From contig JALOAD010000016.1 of assembly GCA_023228995.1 (NCBI GenBank), positions 1 through 64,000 of the forward strand: a DNA stretch of 64,000 bases, given 5' to 3'. Under the pieces are notes generated by a model. It did not search any database, was not told where the DNA came from, and saw only the letters and a list, made by a program, of their open reading frames with translations. The position numbers were made by a program, and so were the translations under genes. The DNA comes from Candidatus Muiribacterium halophilum. GTDB taxonomy: Bacteria > Muiribacteriota > Muiribacteriia > Muiribacteriales > Muiribacteriaceae. This document shows, piece after piece, positions 1 through 8,736 of the stretch. Each line of letters starts with the position of its first letter. Position 1 is the first letter of the stretch.

Positions 1-164
1 TCCAAGGAGAAATTAAAAATTAATAATGAAAAATGAAAAATTGGAAAAAATAAAAGATTTTGCTTTGAATTGTTCATTGTTAATTTTTAATTATTCATTA
101 TGATTTATCATAAGCCGTATCCACAGAAAATAGAAAAGGGTCAAATTCGTAATTCTATAGACCA

Positions 165-309
165 GGCTGTTGAAAAATGAAGTTTTATTTTTCAAAATTA
201 ACTTTAAAAATAAACAGCATGGTCAGGCCGACCTATGTAAGCTAAATTTAGAGTTCGGCACAGACCCTATTTTGTATCAATCTTTGAATTTTTTAGTTTT
301 TCAACAGCC
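165..309 (-). mobile_element. MITE-like element, copy 1
   Basis: This 145-bp non-coding element is bounded by a perfect 13-bp terminal inverted repeat: it opens with GGCTGTTGAAAAA and ends with the exact complement. Its interior is the reverse complement of the element at 58761-58907, including well-conserved core words such as CAGCATGGTCAGGCCGA, TATGTAAGCTAAATTTA and CGGCACA. No target-site duplication is obvious (flanks ATAGACCA and TCAGACGG), which suggests an older insertion or altered flanks. Being short, having terminal repeats, existing in two copies and lacking an ORF are the hallmarks of a non-autonomous element mobilised in trans. No matching transposase lies in the window. Confidence 0.75.
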
Positions 310-455
310 TCAGACGGTTTGACCCATCGCTCCTTAGCAGATTCGTGTGAGATTGATTATGTGAAGCGTATAGGAGCAATGTTGAATTTTGGATGTTAAA
401 TTATAAAAGAATTAAAAAGTTTTAAATCCACTTCACCATTTTACCATTTCACAAA

Positions 456-476
456 AAAATGTTCAGTGAACATTTT
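456..476. repeat. Dispersed palindrome (TGTTCAGTGAACA core), copy 1
   Basis: A perfect palindrome centred on TGTTCAGTGAACA with A-run and T-run arms. The identical palindrome recurs at 10765-10785, and a variant with TGTTC-ACTG-GACA lies at 58695-58719. Copies 1 and 2 also share an adjacent GTGAAA/TTTCAC-rich stretch. It resembles a REP-type intergenic repeat more than an operator, because the copies do not occupy equivalent promoter positions. Confidence 0.6.
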
Positions 477-570
477 AATTCACAGGATTTAATAAACTTA
501 TGACATATCAAATACTTTATTCAGTGATTTTTAATAATAAAAATATTTAATTTTCTAAAAGTACTTCTAA

Positions 571-623
571 TTAGATTCGAAGCATCGCTAATTTTGACGA
601 AGTCACAATGTGGCTTAGCCACA
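571..623. repeat. Cluster of small hairpins with GAA loop
   Basis: Several tiny inverted repeats follow one another: ATTAG...CTAAT (571-592), TGACGAAGTCA (595-605, GAA loop) and TGTGGCTTAGCCACA (609-623). A similarly designed pair, with longer perfect stems and again a GAA loop, lies at 43726-43763. Function unknown. Confidence 0.4.
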
Positions 624-794
624 CTAATCTCTAATTGCTTCTAGTGTTTTAACCCAACAAACCCTATAAACCGTTTTAACTCTACAAACTCTATGAACCC
701 TAATAACGCAACAAACTTTTTTTTGCTATTAAGTTTTTGTTTTAATTCGCCGATACCTTATACAGAATAATATTAAGTTTTTTGAGAGGGTTTT

Positions 795-1313
795 GTGAAT
801 AATAGTTTTGATATTGTTAAAAAACAACTTGGGAAAAAAACAATTTCACCTTGTGAGATTGTTTCTTCATGTCCATTTGGATTTCCTGATGTTATTAAAT
901 CATTACCTTCATCAAATAATCTTAGTATTAAAACAATTTTTTGGCTTACATGTCCTTATTTAAGAAAAAAACTAGCTTATTTAGAAGAAAAAGGTTTTAT
1001 TAGAGAGTTTTCAGCATTTTTAAAAGAAAATAAACAAGAATTAAAAAAATATTCAAATAAATATAGAAAAATTAGAAATAAAATTCTTAAAGATAATAAT
1101 CTTATTGATAATATACCTAAAAATATTGTTGAAGCTGGTATTGCTGGAGTTTCAGAAGATATTTATGCTAAATGTCTTCATGCACATATTGCTTATTATT
1201 TATTAGATAAAGATTATTTTCCTGGAAAATTTATTGAAAAAAAAGTGGGAGATTTATTTTGTAATGGTAATCCTCCTGTTTGTTCAAAATTTGTGGGGGT
1301 GAAGAATGCTTAG
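795..1313 (+). CDS. DUF501 family protein
   Basis: A 172-residue cytoplasmic protein starting at GTG 13 bases after a GAGAGGG Shine-Dalgarno-like sequence. The family signature is clear: CPFGFPDVI near residues 26-34, FWLTCPYL near 49-56, GIAGVS near 115-120 and KCLHAHIAYYL near 126-136. Six cysteines and two histidines fall in conserved-looking positions, which hints at metal binding. DUF501 proteins have no established biochemical function. The stop overlaps the start of the next flagellar gene by 8 bases, so it is probably co-transcribed with the rod/ring operon, although the family is not known as a flagellar component. Confidence 0.85.
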   Translation: MNNSFDIVKKQLGKKTISPCEIVSSCPFGFPDVIKSLPSSNNLSIKTIFWLTCPYLRKKLAYLEEKGFIREFSAFLKENKQELKKYSNKYRKIRNKILKDNNLIDNIPKNIVEAGIAGVSEDIYAKCLHAHIAYYLLDKDYFPGKFIEKKVGDLFCNGNPPVCSKFVGVKNA

Positions 1314-2157
1314 AGGTATTTATACATCAGCTTCAGGTATGCTTGTTGAGCAGGCTAGGCAGGATGTAATTACAAATAATCTTGCCAATGTTGATACAAC
1401 TGGTTTTAAAAAAGATTTAGCTATTTTTCGAGATGAACCTTCTATGGATATGCATAGAATAGATGATAATAGAAAAATATTTGGTAAAAAACTTGAGCTT
1501 GATTTTAGACCTTATATTGGTAGAATGGGCACTGGTGCATCAATTGATGAAATTACTACAATTCATGAACAAGGTATTCTTCAAACTACTAATAATAAAA
1601 CTGATTTAGCTCTTATTGGTGATGGTATGTTTGCTGTTGAAAGTCCTAATGGTATTAAATATACAAGGGCTGGTAATTTTAGAGTTGGTGCTGAAGGTTT
1701 TCTTGTTGATGCTAATGGAAATAAGGTAATGGCATTAAAAGAACCTGCAATTATGAATAAAGAAAGTATTATTACAAATCCAGATGGTGAATTTGCTCTT
1801 AATGCAAGTTATGTTCCACTTGATGGTGCCGAAGACTTTAAAGTTGATTTAGATGGTAAAATATATGTTAATGGTGAATCAGCTTATAGGCTTATGATTG
1901 TTAACTTTGATGATCCAAGGCATTTGAAAAAAATTGGTTATAATTATTATGAACCAGCTGATGAAAGAGTTGGTTTTGGTAGATTTGGAGAAAATACAAA
2001 AATTGAACAGGGAATGCTTGAAAAATCAAATGTAAATATAGTTAGAGAAATGGTTAATATGATAACTGTTATGAGAGCTTATGAATCTAATCAAAAAGCT
2101 ATTGCTACTCATGATGGTACTTTGGGAACATTAATATCAAAAGTTGGTGCTAGATAA
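1306..2157 (+). CDS. flgF: Flagellar basal-body rod protein FlgF (FlgF/FlgG family)
   Basis: Proximal rod protein of the flagellar basal body, 283 residues, exported through the flagellar type III apparatus without a signal peptide. The N-terminal Flg_bb_rod motif is plain (residues 1-36, SASGML and NNLANVDTTGFKK), as is the C-terminal FlgE/F/G helix (NVNIVREMVNMI and RAYESNQKAI, about 243-270). It lies immediately upstream of flgG, overlaps the DUF501 gene by 8 bases and is about 22% longer in its central part than a minimal FlgF. FlgF and FlgG are paralogues. I call this FlgF because it comes first and the next gene matches FlgG more closely. Confidence 0.9.
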   Translation: MLRGIYTSASGMLVEQARQDVITNNLANVDTTGFKKDLAIFRDEPSMDMHRIDDNRKIFGKKLELDFRPYIGRMGTGASIDEITTIHEQGILQTTNNKTDLALIGDGMFAVESPNGIKYTRAGNFRVGAEGFLVDANGNKVMALKEPAIMNKESIITNPDGEFALNASYVPLDGAEDFKVDLDGKIYVNGESAYRLMIVNFDDPRHLKKIGYNYYEPADERVGFGRFGENTKIEQGMLEKSNVNIVREMVNMITVMRAYESNQKAIATHDGTLGTLISKVGAR

Positions 2158-2181
2158 TAGTCTAAAGGAGGAATATGTCTT

Positions 2182-2967
2182 ATGATGAGATCACTTTACA
2201 CAGCAGCTACAGGGATGAATGCACAAGATCTAAATATCAGTGTAATTTCCAATAACCTTGCGAATGTTAATACAACAGGGTTTAAAAAACATAGAGCAGA
2301 ATTTCAGGATCTTTTGTATCAAACCTTGAGAGAAGCTGGGACTCCGGTTGCAGAAGGAAGAACAGTTCCGGTTGCGGTTCAGACTGGACATGGTGTTAGA
2401 TCTGTTGCTACTCAGACTATTTTTTCACAAGGTGATTACAGACAGACTGATAATCCTCTTGATATTATGATTGAAGGTGATGGTTTTTTTCAAATTCAAA
2501 AACCTGATGGTAATATTGCATATACAAGAGATGGTGCTTTTAAAATTGATGGAGCTGGAACTATTGTAAATTCAGATGGATTTTTTCTTGAGCCTCAAAT
2601 AACTGTTCCAGAAGGAACTGAAAGGGTTCAAATTGGTATGGATGGAACTGTTACGGCTGTAATTGGAGATGAAATTCAAGAAATCGGACAAATAACTACT
2701 GTTAATTTTATAAATCCAGCTGGTTTAAAAAATACAGGTAGAAATCTTTATCAGGAAACTGTTGCTTCAGGACCTCCTGTTGGACCAGGGATTCCAGGAC
2801 TTGAAGGAAGAGGAACTATTCAGCAAGGTTATCTTGAAATGTCAAATGTGTCTGTTGCTGATGAAATGATACAGATGATTATTGCTCAAAGAGCTTATGA
2901 ATCAAATTCTAAAGCTATTCAGACTTCAGATTCTATGCTTGGAATAGCAACTGGATTGAAAAGATAA
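2182..2967 (+). CDS. flgG: Flagellar distal rod protein FlgG
   Basis: Distal rod protein, 261 residues, close to the usual FlgG length. It opens with the canonical rod motif (SLYTAATGMNAQ, then SNNLANVNTTGFKKHRAEFQ) and has the FlgG-specific DLLYQTLREAG region near residue 45. The C-terminal polymerisation helix contains NVSVADEMIQMI and QRAYESNSKAIQTSD. An AAAGGAGG Shine-Dalgarno sequence lies 10-13 bases upstream, and two adjacent ATGs (2182 and 2185) are possible starts. Downstream is an intrinsic terminator-like hairpin, so flgF-flgG may form one transcript and flgA-flgH-flgI another. Confidence 0.95.
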   Translation: MMRSLYTAATGMNAQDLNISVISNNLANVNTTGFKKHRAEFQDLLYQTLREAGTPVAEGRTVPVAVQTGHGVRSVATQTIFSQGDYRQTDNPLDIMIEGDGFFQIQKPDGNIAYTRDGAFKIDGAGTIVNSDGFFLEPQITVPEGTERVQIGMDGTVTAVIGDEIQEIGQITTVNFINPAGLKNTGRNLYQETVASGPPVGPGIPGLEGRGTIQQGYLEMSNVSVADEMIQMIIAQRAYESNSKAIQTSDSMLGIATGLKR

Positions 2968-2992
2968 ATAATATAAGTTTTTGATAAATTGT

Positions 2993-3027
2993 AAAAAAGG
3001 ATTCAGGTAAAATCTGAGTCCTTTTTT
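2993..3027 (+). terminator. Intrinsic terminator after flgG
   Basis: Stem AAAAAAGGATTCAG paired with CTGAGTCCTTTTTT across a 7-base loop, with one mismatch, ending in six T. It sits 26 bases after the flgG stop. Confidence 0.75.
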
Positions 3028-3087
3028 AAATAAAATTTTTTGTTTAATACTTTTATGTAATGTAATATTGAATAATAGGAGATTGAT

Positions 3088-3963
3088 TTGAAAAGAATTT
3101 TTGTTTTTATAATTTTATTCAATATTATTTTTTGTAATGCAACTATATTGAAAGAAAATATAATTGTAAAAGGTAATGTAATAACTCTGGGTCATCTTTT
3201 TGAAGATATACCATCTAAATATTCTGATACAAGAATTACAGATACTGCTTTGCCTGGACAAGAAAAAAGAATTAATGTTGCTTATGTTAATCAAATACTT
3301 TCAAAATTTAATCTTCCAGTGCTTGATCTTGATACTATAACCTATATAAATGTAAAAACTTTTTCACATGATATAAAATCCAGAGAAATTTCTGATTTTA
3401 TTGGTGAAAATTATAATATATCTTTTCCAGTGCTTATAAATTATAAAACTGCAACTGTTTCAACTGATGAATATATTTTTAGAATGGACAGACTTGGAAA
3501 AACAAGATTCATTGTAGAAGTTATTGGAAAAGATGAAAGTATTCTTAAAAAATTTGTTGTTAATTTTTCCGAAAGAATAAAAAGAACTGTTATTGTTAGT
3601 AATCAATATATAAAGGCTGGAGAAAAACTTTCTATAGACATGTTTGGATATATGGAACTTCTTATGCCTGTAAAAACTGGTGAAATAATAGAAGACATCA
3701 ATGATATAAAGTTTTGTATGGCTGCAAAAGACCTCTCACCAGGTACTGTTCTTCTAAAGAATATTATCGATTATGCCGAAATTGTAATTAATGGAAGTAT
3801 TGTTGAAGCAGTAAACGATGGAACAGGATATGTAATATCGCTTAAGCTTGAAGCAATGCAAAGTGGTAAATATAATCAGATAATAAACCTTAAAGGTATA
3901 AATAACAGAAGAAAGTATAGAGGGAGGGTAACAGATGAAAACAAGGTGGTTCTTATTTTTTAG
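3088..3963 (+). CDS. flgA: Flagellar P-ring chaperone FlgA
   Basis: Periplasmic chaperone for P-ring assembly, 291 residues. The likely start is TTG, placed after TAGGAG, giving a typical signal peptide (KRIF, then a hydrophobic stretch to about residue 20). The C-terminal half carries the SAF/FlgA domain (RTVIVSNQYIKAGEKLS near 170-186, then DLSPGTVLLKNII near 216-228 and GSIVEAV). Conservation is weak in the N-terminal half, as is usual for FlgA. It lies directly before flgH and flgI, the expected order for the ring genes, and its end overlaps flgH by 29 bases. Confidence 0.85.
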   Translation: MKRIFVFIILFNIIFCNATILKENIIVKGNVITLGHLFEDIPSKYSDTRITDTALPGQEKRINVAYVNQILSKFNLPVLDLDTITYINVKTFSHDIKSREISDFIGENYNISFPVLINYKTATVSTDEYIFRMDRLGKTRFIVEVIGKDESILKKFVVNFSERIKRTVIVSNQYIKAGEKLSIDMFGYMELLMPVKTGEIIEDINDIKFCMAAKDLSPGTVLLKNIIDYAEIVINGSIVEAVNDGTGYVISLKLEAMQSGKYNQIINLKGINNRRKYRGRVTDENKVVLIF

Positions 3964-4504
3964 TATTTTATTTTTAGTAAATTCATTCGCAGGTTCTCTT
4001 TGGGCCAATTCAAACGGAAAATCTCTTTATACAGAAGATAAAGCACATAAAGTTGGTGATATACTTACTGTAATGATTTCAGAAAGTGCTTCTGCAACTC
4101 AATCTGCAACAAGAGATACTAAAAAGAATTTTTCTGGTGGTATGAATGCAGGAACTGGATTTCTGTCAAGTATAAGCGCTGGTTCTGCAAGTTCAAATAA
4201 TACATTTAAAGGTGAAGGTTCTACTGAAACTTCAGGTAGAATATCAGCTACAATATCTGTAAAAGTTATTGAGGTTCTTCCTAATGAAAACCTTGTTGTC
4301 GAAGGTGTTAGATATATGAATGTAAATAATGATGTTCAAGAAATAAAATTAAGAGGTGAAGTAAGACCAAGAGATATAAGTAAAGGAAATACTATTGATT
4401 CAAGATTACTTGCAGAAGCACAGATTATTTATAAAGGTAAAGGTCATATTGCAAGAAGTCAGAAACCAAATCTTTTTCAAAAAATTATTGGAATGTTATT
4501 TTAG
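3935..4504 (+). CDS. flgH: Flagellar L-ring protein FlgH
   Basis: Outer-membrane L-ring subunit, 189 residues, somewhat shorter than the usual 220-240. Recognised by SLYTEDKAHKVGDILTV, the SASATQSATRDTKK stretch and the C-terminal GEVRPRDIS...NTIDSRLLAEAQI segment. An N-terminal signal peptide is present (residues 1-25) but I find no lipobox cysteine: the region reads NSFAGSLWANSNG. Most FlgH proteins are lipoproteins, so anchoring here may differ. GGAGGG lies about 11 bases before the start. It overlaps flgA by 29 bases, implying translational coupling. Confidence 0.92.
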   Translation: MKTRWFLFFSILFLVNSFAGSLWANSNGKSLYTEDKAHKVGDILTVMISESASATQSATRDTKKNFSGGMNAGTGFLSSISAGSASSNNTFKGEGSTETSGRISATISVKVIEVLPNENLVVEGVRYMNVNNDVQEIKLRGEVRPRDISKGNTIDSRLLAEAQIIYKGKGHIARSQKPNLFQKIIGMLF

Positions 4505-4513
4505 GAGAATATA

Positions 4514-5536
4514 ATGAAAAAATTAATTGTAATATTGACAATAATAACGGTTGTTATACTTTCTTATAGTGAAGGTTTTACTGTTAAAATAAAAGATATG
4601 GTTCGATTTGGAGAGGATAATAGGGATAATCAACTTATAGGATATGGTCTTGTAGGTGGTCTTGATGGTACAGGTGACAAAAATAAACTTGCTATAAATA
4701 CAGCTATTAATTTTTTAAATAATTTTGGTATTGTTACAAATAATCAGGATTTTACTACAAAAAATATTGCAGCAGTTGTAGTTACAGCGACTTTACCAGC
4801 TTTTGCAAGATCTGGAGATAAACTTGATGTTACAATATCATCTATAGGAGATGCAAAAAATCTTCAAGGTGGAGTTTTATTTCAAACACCTCTTGTTGGT
4901 GCAGATAAAAAAGTTTATTGTGTTGCTGCTGGACAAGTTTCTATAGGTGGTTTTAATGCAGGACTTGGTGGTGCTGGAGCACAAAAAAATCATGTTACAG
5001 TTGCAAGAATTCCAAATGGTGGAATTGTTGAACAAGAAGTTCCTGCTCAATATTTAGATGGAAATAAACTTAAAATAATGCTTAAAGATAAAGATTTTAA
5101 TGTTGCTCAAAAAATAAAAAAAGCTATTGATGAAAAATATGGTAGAAACAGAGCAAAAGCAGTTGATCCAGGTATGGTTGAAGTTGAAGTTCCATATTCA
5201 TTTATGGATAATCCAGTACTTTTTGTAACTCAGCTTCAAAATATTGAAATTGTTCCTGAAATGAGTGCAAAAGTTATTATAAATGAAAGAACCGGTTCAG
5301 TTGTTATAAATCAAAATGTAAAAATTTCTCCAATTGCAATATCTCACGGTAATCTTAATATTCAGATTAATGGAACAGATAAATTTGGTAATGTTGTTCC
5401 GTTAAAGAACGGAAATACCTTAAATGATATAGTTTCTTCGCTTAATCAGATGGGAGCTTCTCCAAGAGATCTTATAGCTATTTTTCAAATGTTAAAGGAA
5501 GCTGGAGCATTACACGCAGAACTTGAAATTATATAA
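4514..5536 (+). CDS. flgI: Flagellar P-ring protein FlgI
   Basis: Periplasmic P-ring subunit around the rod, 340 residues, close to normal length (about 345-370). Signal peptide at residues 1-20. Diagnostic stretches are KIKDMVRFGEDNRDNQLIGY followed by GLVGGLDGTGDK (about 25-57), LPAFARSGDKLDVTISSIGD (about 95-114) and the C-terminal MGASPRDLIAIFQMLKEAGA. GGAG lies just upstream of the ATG. Together with flgH it shows a flagellum crossing both a peptidoglycan layer and an outer membrane. Confidence 0.96.
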   Translation: MKKLIVILTIITVVILSYSEGFTVKIKDMVRFGEDNRDNQLIGYGLVGGLDGTGDKNKLAINTAINFLNNFGIVTNNQDFTTKNIAAVVVTATLPAFARSGDKLDVTISSIGDAKNLQGGVLFQTPLVGADKKVYCVAAGQVSIGGFNAGLGGAGAQKNHVTVARIPNGGIVEQEVPAQYLDGNKLKIMLKDKDFNVAQKIKKAIDEKYGRNRAKAVDPGMVEVEVPYSFMDNPVLFVTQLQNIEIVPEMSAKVIINERTGSVVINQNVKISPIAISHGNLNIQINGTDKFGNVVPLKNGNTLNDIVSSLNQMGASPRDLIAIFQMLKEAGALHAELEII

Positions 5537-5546
5537 AAAATTAAAG

Positions 5547-5576
5547 TTGTTGATTTTCCTCTGATTTTGTTATATT
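5547..5576 (+). promoter_or_regulatory. Possible promoter for HU gene
   Basis: TTGTTG (5547-5552) and TATATT (5571-5576) are separated by 18 bases, 36 bases upstream of the HU start codon. The -10 is good and the -35 weak. Confidence 0.4.
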
Positions 5577-5611
5577 ATTAATAAAGTATTAAATTGGATT
5601 GGAGGGGTAAA

Positions 5612-5884
5612 ATGAACAAAAACGATTTAGTAAAGGCTATTGCAAAGAAAGCTGAAATTTCACAGGCTAACAGTTCTAAAGTTGTAAATGCTTTTATCGA
5701 AGTAATCACAACTAACCTTAAAAAAGGTGAAAAAATTAATCTTATGGGTTTTGGTTCTTTCGAAAAAGTTAAAAGAGCTGCTAGAGTTGGTAGAAATCCT
5801 CAGACTGGAAAAGAAATTAAAATTAAAGCAAGACACGTTCCAAAATTTAAAGCTTCAAAAGCATTAAAAACAAACATTAAATAA
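5612..5884 (+). CDS. hup: HU family DNA-binding protein
   Basis: Histone-like nucleoid protein, 90 residues, the standard HU size. It opens with MNKNDLVKAIAKKAEIS, has the dimer-core motif LMGFGSFEKVKRAARVGRNP, with the DNA-intercalating arm RNPQTG, and ends KFKASKALK. The ATG at 5612 follows an excellent GGAGGGG site; an upstream in-frame TTG would put that site inside the gene and is rejected. A strong terminator follows, so it is probably monocistronic. A second, more divergent HU lies at 13553-13819 on the minus strand. Confidence 0.96.
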   Translation: MNKNDLVKAIAKKAEISQANSSKVVNAFIEVITTNLKKGEKINLMGFGSFEKVKRAARVGRNPQTGKEIKIKARHVPKFKASKALKTNIK

Positions 5885-5912
5885 TAATAATACTCAAATA
5901 TTACATTTGATT

Positions 5913-5945
5913 AAAAGCTCTCATTCGAGAGCTTTTTTTATTTTA
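5913..5945 (+). terminator. Intrinsic terminator after HU gene
   Basis: Perfect stem AAAAGCTCTC / GAGAGCTTTT with loop ATTC, followed by a T-rich tract. Confidence 0.9.
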
Positions 5946-6014
5946 GTCTGGTTAATGGTAAAAAGTATTGTCTATCGGTTTGTTTTATTTGATTTTTTTA
6001 TTTAAAATCAGGTT

Positions 6015-7082
6015 ATGAGAACTTTTTTTGTAATGTTAATTTTTTTAAATATATTTCTTTTATGTGGTTGCGATAAAAAAAAACCAGTAGATAATGAAAA
6101 TTTAACTGTTATAACAAATAATGACAAAAAAGCTGAGGTTGATAATTTATTAAAAAGAAATAAGCTAAAAGATATTATTTTATATGTTGATGAAAATGAA
6201 AAAGATTTATATTTAAATGAAAAAAAATTATTTGCATATTATAAGACTGGTGATATACAAAATGTAATAAAGTTAGGGAATATATTAAAAGAACAAAGTT
6301 CTATTGAAAGTATAAAATTACTTGCGAAAGCTAATTATATTTTAAAAAATTATAGACAATTTGATATAAATCTTAGATTACTAAATCCAAAAGATATTGA
6401 TAATGAGCTTGAAAATATGCAAAAAAGTTATAATAATAGGATTATTAACGAAAAAAAACAAAATACAGATGATTTAAAAGCTAAACTTAAAAAAGCTGAA
6501 CAATATTATAATCAGATGAATTATGTTGATGCAATAGATATTTTAGAAAAAACTACTAAAAATGATTCTATAATATTTGAGAAAGATAATAAGGTTTTTT
6601 TAAGAGATACTTATTATCTATTAGGACTTGCAAAAGAAAAGATGAATAATCCAGATGAAGCAATATTTTTTTTAAGAAAATCTAATGAAATTGAATCAGA
6701 TCATGTGGAAACTCTTAAAAAACTCGGTGATATTTATTTTTTAAGAGGAAGAGCAAGCTTGGCTTTAACTTATTTTAAAAAAGCTTATGAATTATCAGGT
6801 GATGTAAATATACTTGGTAATATGGGAATTTGTTATCTTAATAATCATGAATATTCTAAAGCAATGGAAATTCTTGAAAAAGTTTATGAAAAAGAACCTG
6901 ATAATATAAATGCTGCTTATAATCTTTTTTTAAGTTATTATTATCTTGGAAAAAAACTTGATATGAAAGCATTAGGTGGCAAACTTATGCTTGAGCTTCC
7001 AAACGGTTCTGATCTTAAAGCAAGAGTTGAAAGTGCTTTAAATGATTCTAATATGGAGAATCCTGATGAAATACATTTTTAG
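6015..7082 (+). CDS. TPR-repeat lipoprotein
   Basis: A 355-residue predicted lipoprotein: residues 1-19 form a signal peptide ending in LLCGC, a good lipobox with the cysteine at about 19. From about residue 150 it contains tandem TPR units (AEQYYNQMNYVDAIDIL; DTYYLLGLAKEKMNNPDEAI; KKLGDIYFLRGRASLALTYF; GNMGICYLNNHEYSKAMEIL; NAAYNLFLSYYYLGKKL). TPRs bind other proteins, so it may scaffold an envelope complex. It overlaps the next exported TPR gene by 17 bases. I cannot assign a specific function. Confidence 0.8.
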   Translation: MRTFFVMLIFLNIFLLCGCDKKKPVDNENLTVITNNDKKAEVDNLLKRNKLKDIILYVDENEKDLYLNEKKLFAYYKTGDIQNVIKLGNILKEQSSIESIKLLAKANYILKNYRQFDINLRLLNPKDIDNELENMQKSYNNRIINEKKQNTDDLKAKLKKAEQYYNQMNYVDAIDILEKTTKNDSIIFEKDNKVFLRDTYYLLGLAKEKMNNPDEAIFFLRKSNEIESDHVETLKKLGDIYFLRGRASLALTYFKKAYELSGDVNILGNMGICYLNNHEYSKAMEILEKVYEKEPDNINAAYNLFLSYYYLGKKLDMKALGGKLMLELPNGSDLKARVESALNDSNMENPDEIHF

Positions 7083-8715
7083 TTTTATTTATATTTTAAT
7101 CTTTTTTACAAATATATTTTGTGAAATACCAGATATAAAAAAATTATGGAAAAAATATGATAATGATAAAGTTAATGTAATTCAAACTCAAGGAGAACTT
7201 CAAAAAGCTTATGATTATGTTGAGTCTGGGCAATATGAAAAAGCACTAGAAATATATGAAAAAAACCTTAATAAAAATATAAATTCATCTCATCTTCATA
7301 CAGCAATTGGTTATTGTTTTGAAAAAATGGGTGATTATGAAAAAGCTATACTTTTATATAATAAAGCAATATCTTTAACTCCAGTTGATCCGGTATCTTA
7401 TAATAATCTTGCTTTTATTATTGCACAAACAGCAAATTCTGTGGAAGATGTTATTCCAGCAATAAAATTCACAGAGCTTGCTTTAAAGTATAAAAAAAAT
7501 GATATGTCTTTTTTAAAAACTAGACTTTTTGTATTAAAACAAGCAGGGCTTGAAGAAAAATGGATTGATGCGGTTGAAGGTTTTTTAAAACTTTTTCCTA
7601 ATATTGTAGATATTAATATTGAATACGGTATATATCTTTATCAAAAAAAAGATTATCAGAATTCTAAGTTTTATTTAAATAAAGGTCTTCCTGATAAAAA
7701 AGCATTAGAATATTTAAATAAAATTCCAAATACTGAGAATGTTGTAGTTGAAAAAGAAAATATAGATAAAAAAATAGTTCAAAATCAAAAATCCACAAAT
7801 CTTGATATTTTAAATGCTAATTCTACAGATGTTTATGATGATAATCTATTAAAAGAGTTTTCAGAAGATTATAAAGTAAGGCTTATTGATAAGGATTTTA
7901 ATAAAGAAAGTTTATCAAAAAAAATTAATAAGAATTCTGAAAATAATTTAAAAATCGAAGAAAATATAAATTCTCCAGCCTCACCTGGTATATTTAATCT
8001 AAGAATATCTTATGATGATGATTTTGATAAAGGAATTACTAATTATACTGAAGGTTATTTTGAAAAATCTTTAGAATATTTTGAAAAATATTATGATTAT
8101 TGTATGAAAAATAAGATTTTTAATGAAAAATTATCAAGAAGTGCTAAGTATATTGGGCTTATTAATACAAAATTTGGTAAAAGCAATGATAAATATTGGG
8201 ATATAATTGATTTTATAGATGAATGTGTATTTGTTGAAAAGCATATAACACTTATAACATCAAAAAGTTATTCAGAAGCAAGACAGAATCTTGAAGCAAG
8301 ATATCAAACAAAAAATAGAGATGAATTCTCAAATATTTTAAATTATAGGATATTGAATTTTGATAAAAAAAACTTTTCTACTTCTATAAATGAACTTATT
8401 GATATTGAATTTATTTATAGCTCATCTGATCTTAAAGGAATTTCTGTTAAATCACAGGAGTTTTTTTCGGAAGGTTATAAAAGAGTTATTGAAAAAAAAT
8501 CAACAGCTCCCGAAAAGTATTTTAATCTCGCTATAAATGAAGATCCGCAGAATTTTTTAGCATATCTTAATGCTGGTATATTAAATATAAAAATTGAAAA
8601 TTATAGTGAGGGTTTTGATAGTATTAGAACTGCAATGCTAAGATGTCCTTATAATTCTGATATTTATAAAACTATAAGGTCTATTTATAATTCAGTAGCT
8701 TTATATTTTTATTAG
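7066..8715 (+). CDS. Exported TPR-repeat protein
   Basis: About 549 residues. I start it at ATG 7066, which follows ATGGAG and gives a signal peptide (MKYIFSFIYILIFFTNIFC). An earlier ATG at 7042 would spoil the signal peptide. TPR units occupy about residues 40-220 (YDYVESGQYEKALEIYE; HTAIGYCFEKMGDYEKAILLY; SYNNLAFIIAQTA). A low-complexity N/K/E-rich linker follows, then a second helical part that ends with more TPR-like units (KYFNLAINEDPQNFLAYLNA). The mature N-terminal residue context (FC-EIP) does not give a convincing lipobox. Likely works with the overlapping upstream TPR lipoprotein in the periplasm. Confidence 0.75.
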   Translation: MKYIFSFIYILIFFTNIFCEIPDIKKLWKKYDNDKVNVIQTQGELQKAYDYVESGQYEKALEIYEKNLNKNINSSHLHTAIGYCFEKMGDYEKAILLYNKAISLTPVDPVSYNNLAFIIAQTANSVEDVIPAIKFTELALKYKKNDMSFLKTRLFVLKQAGLEEKWIDAVEGFLKLFPNIVDINIEYGIYLYQKKDYQNSKFYLNKGLPDKKALEYLNKIPNTENVVVEKENIDKKIVQNQKSTNLDILNANSTDVYDDNLLKEFSEDYKVRLIDKDFNKESLSKKINKNSENNLKIEENINSPASPGIFNLRISYDDDFDKGITNYTEGYFEKSLEYFEKYYDYCMKNKIFNEKLSRSAKYIGLINTKFGKSNDKYWDIIDFIDECVFVEKHITLITSKSYSEARQNLEARYQTKNRDEFSNILNYRILNFDKKNFSTSINELIDIEFIYSSSDLKGISVKSQEFFSEGYKRVIEKKSTAPEKYFNLAINEDPQNFLAYLNAGILNIKIENYSEGFDSIRTAMLRCPYNSDIYKTIRSIYNSVALYFY

Positions 8716-8736
8716 AGCGTTATTAAAATATTTATT

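Larger units (their letters stand above)
1..794. other. Repeat-rich intergenic region with no supported gene
   Basis: I see no convincing coding region here. It holds A+T-rich inverted repeats (about 12-105, where AATTAAAAATTAA-type sequence recurs as its complement), a MITE-like element (165-309), a palindrome around TGTTCAGTGAACA (456-476), small hairpins (571-623) and a degenerate run of AAACCCTATAAAC-like words (655-715). The same kinds of sequence recur in gaps near 10.8 kb, 43.7 kb and 58.7 kb, so this looks like a landing zone for dispersed intergenic repeats. The promoter for the DUF501/flagellar operon probably lies in its last 150 bases, but I could not choose a convincing -35/-10 pair. 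Confidence 0.7.

Noticed and set aside
3754-4008. Various 60-100 codon ORFs antisense to clear genes (e.g. opposite flgA/flgH, speD, gdhA, the kinase)
   Set aside because: A+T-rich strong codon bias in the real genes yields open antisense frames; they have no ribosome-binding sites and no recognisable domains.
5594-5611. TTG start for the first HU gene
   Set aside because: It would place the excellent GGAGGGG site inside the coding region; ATG 5612 gives the standard 90-residue HU.
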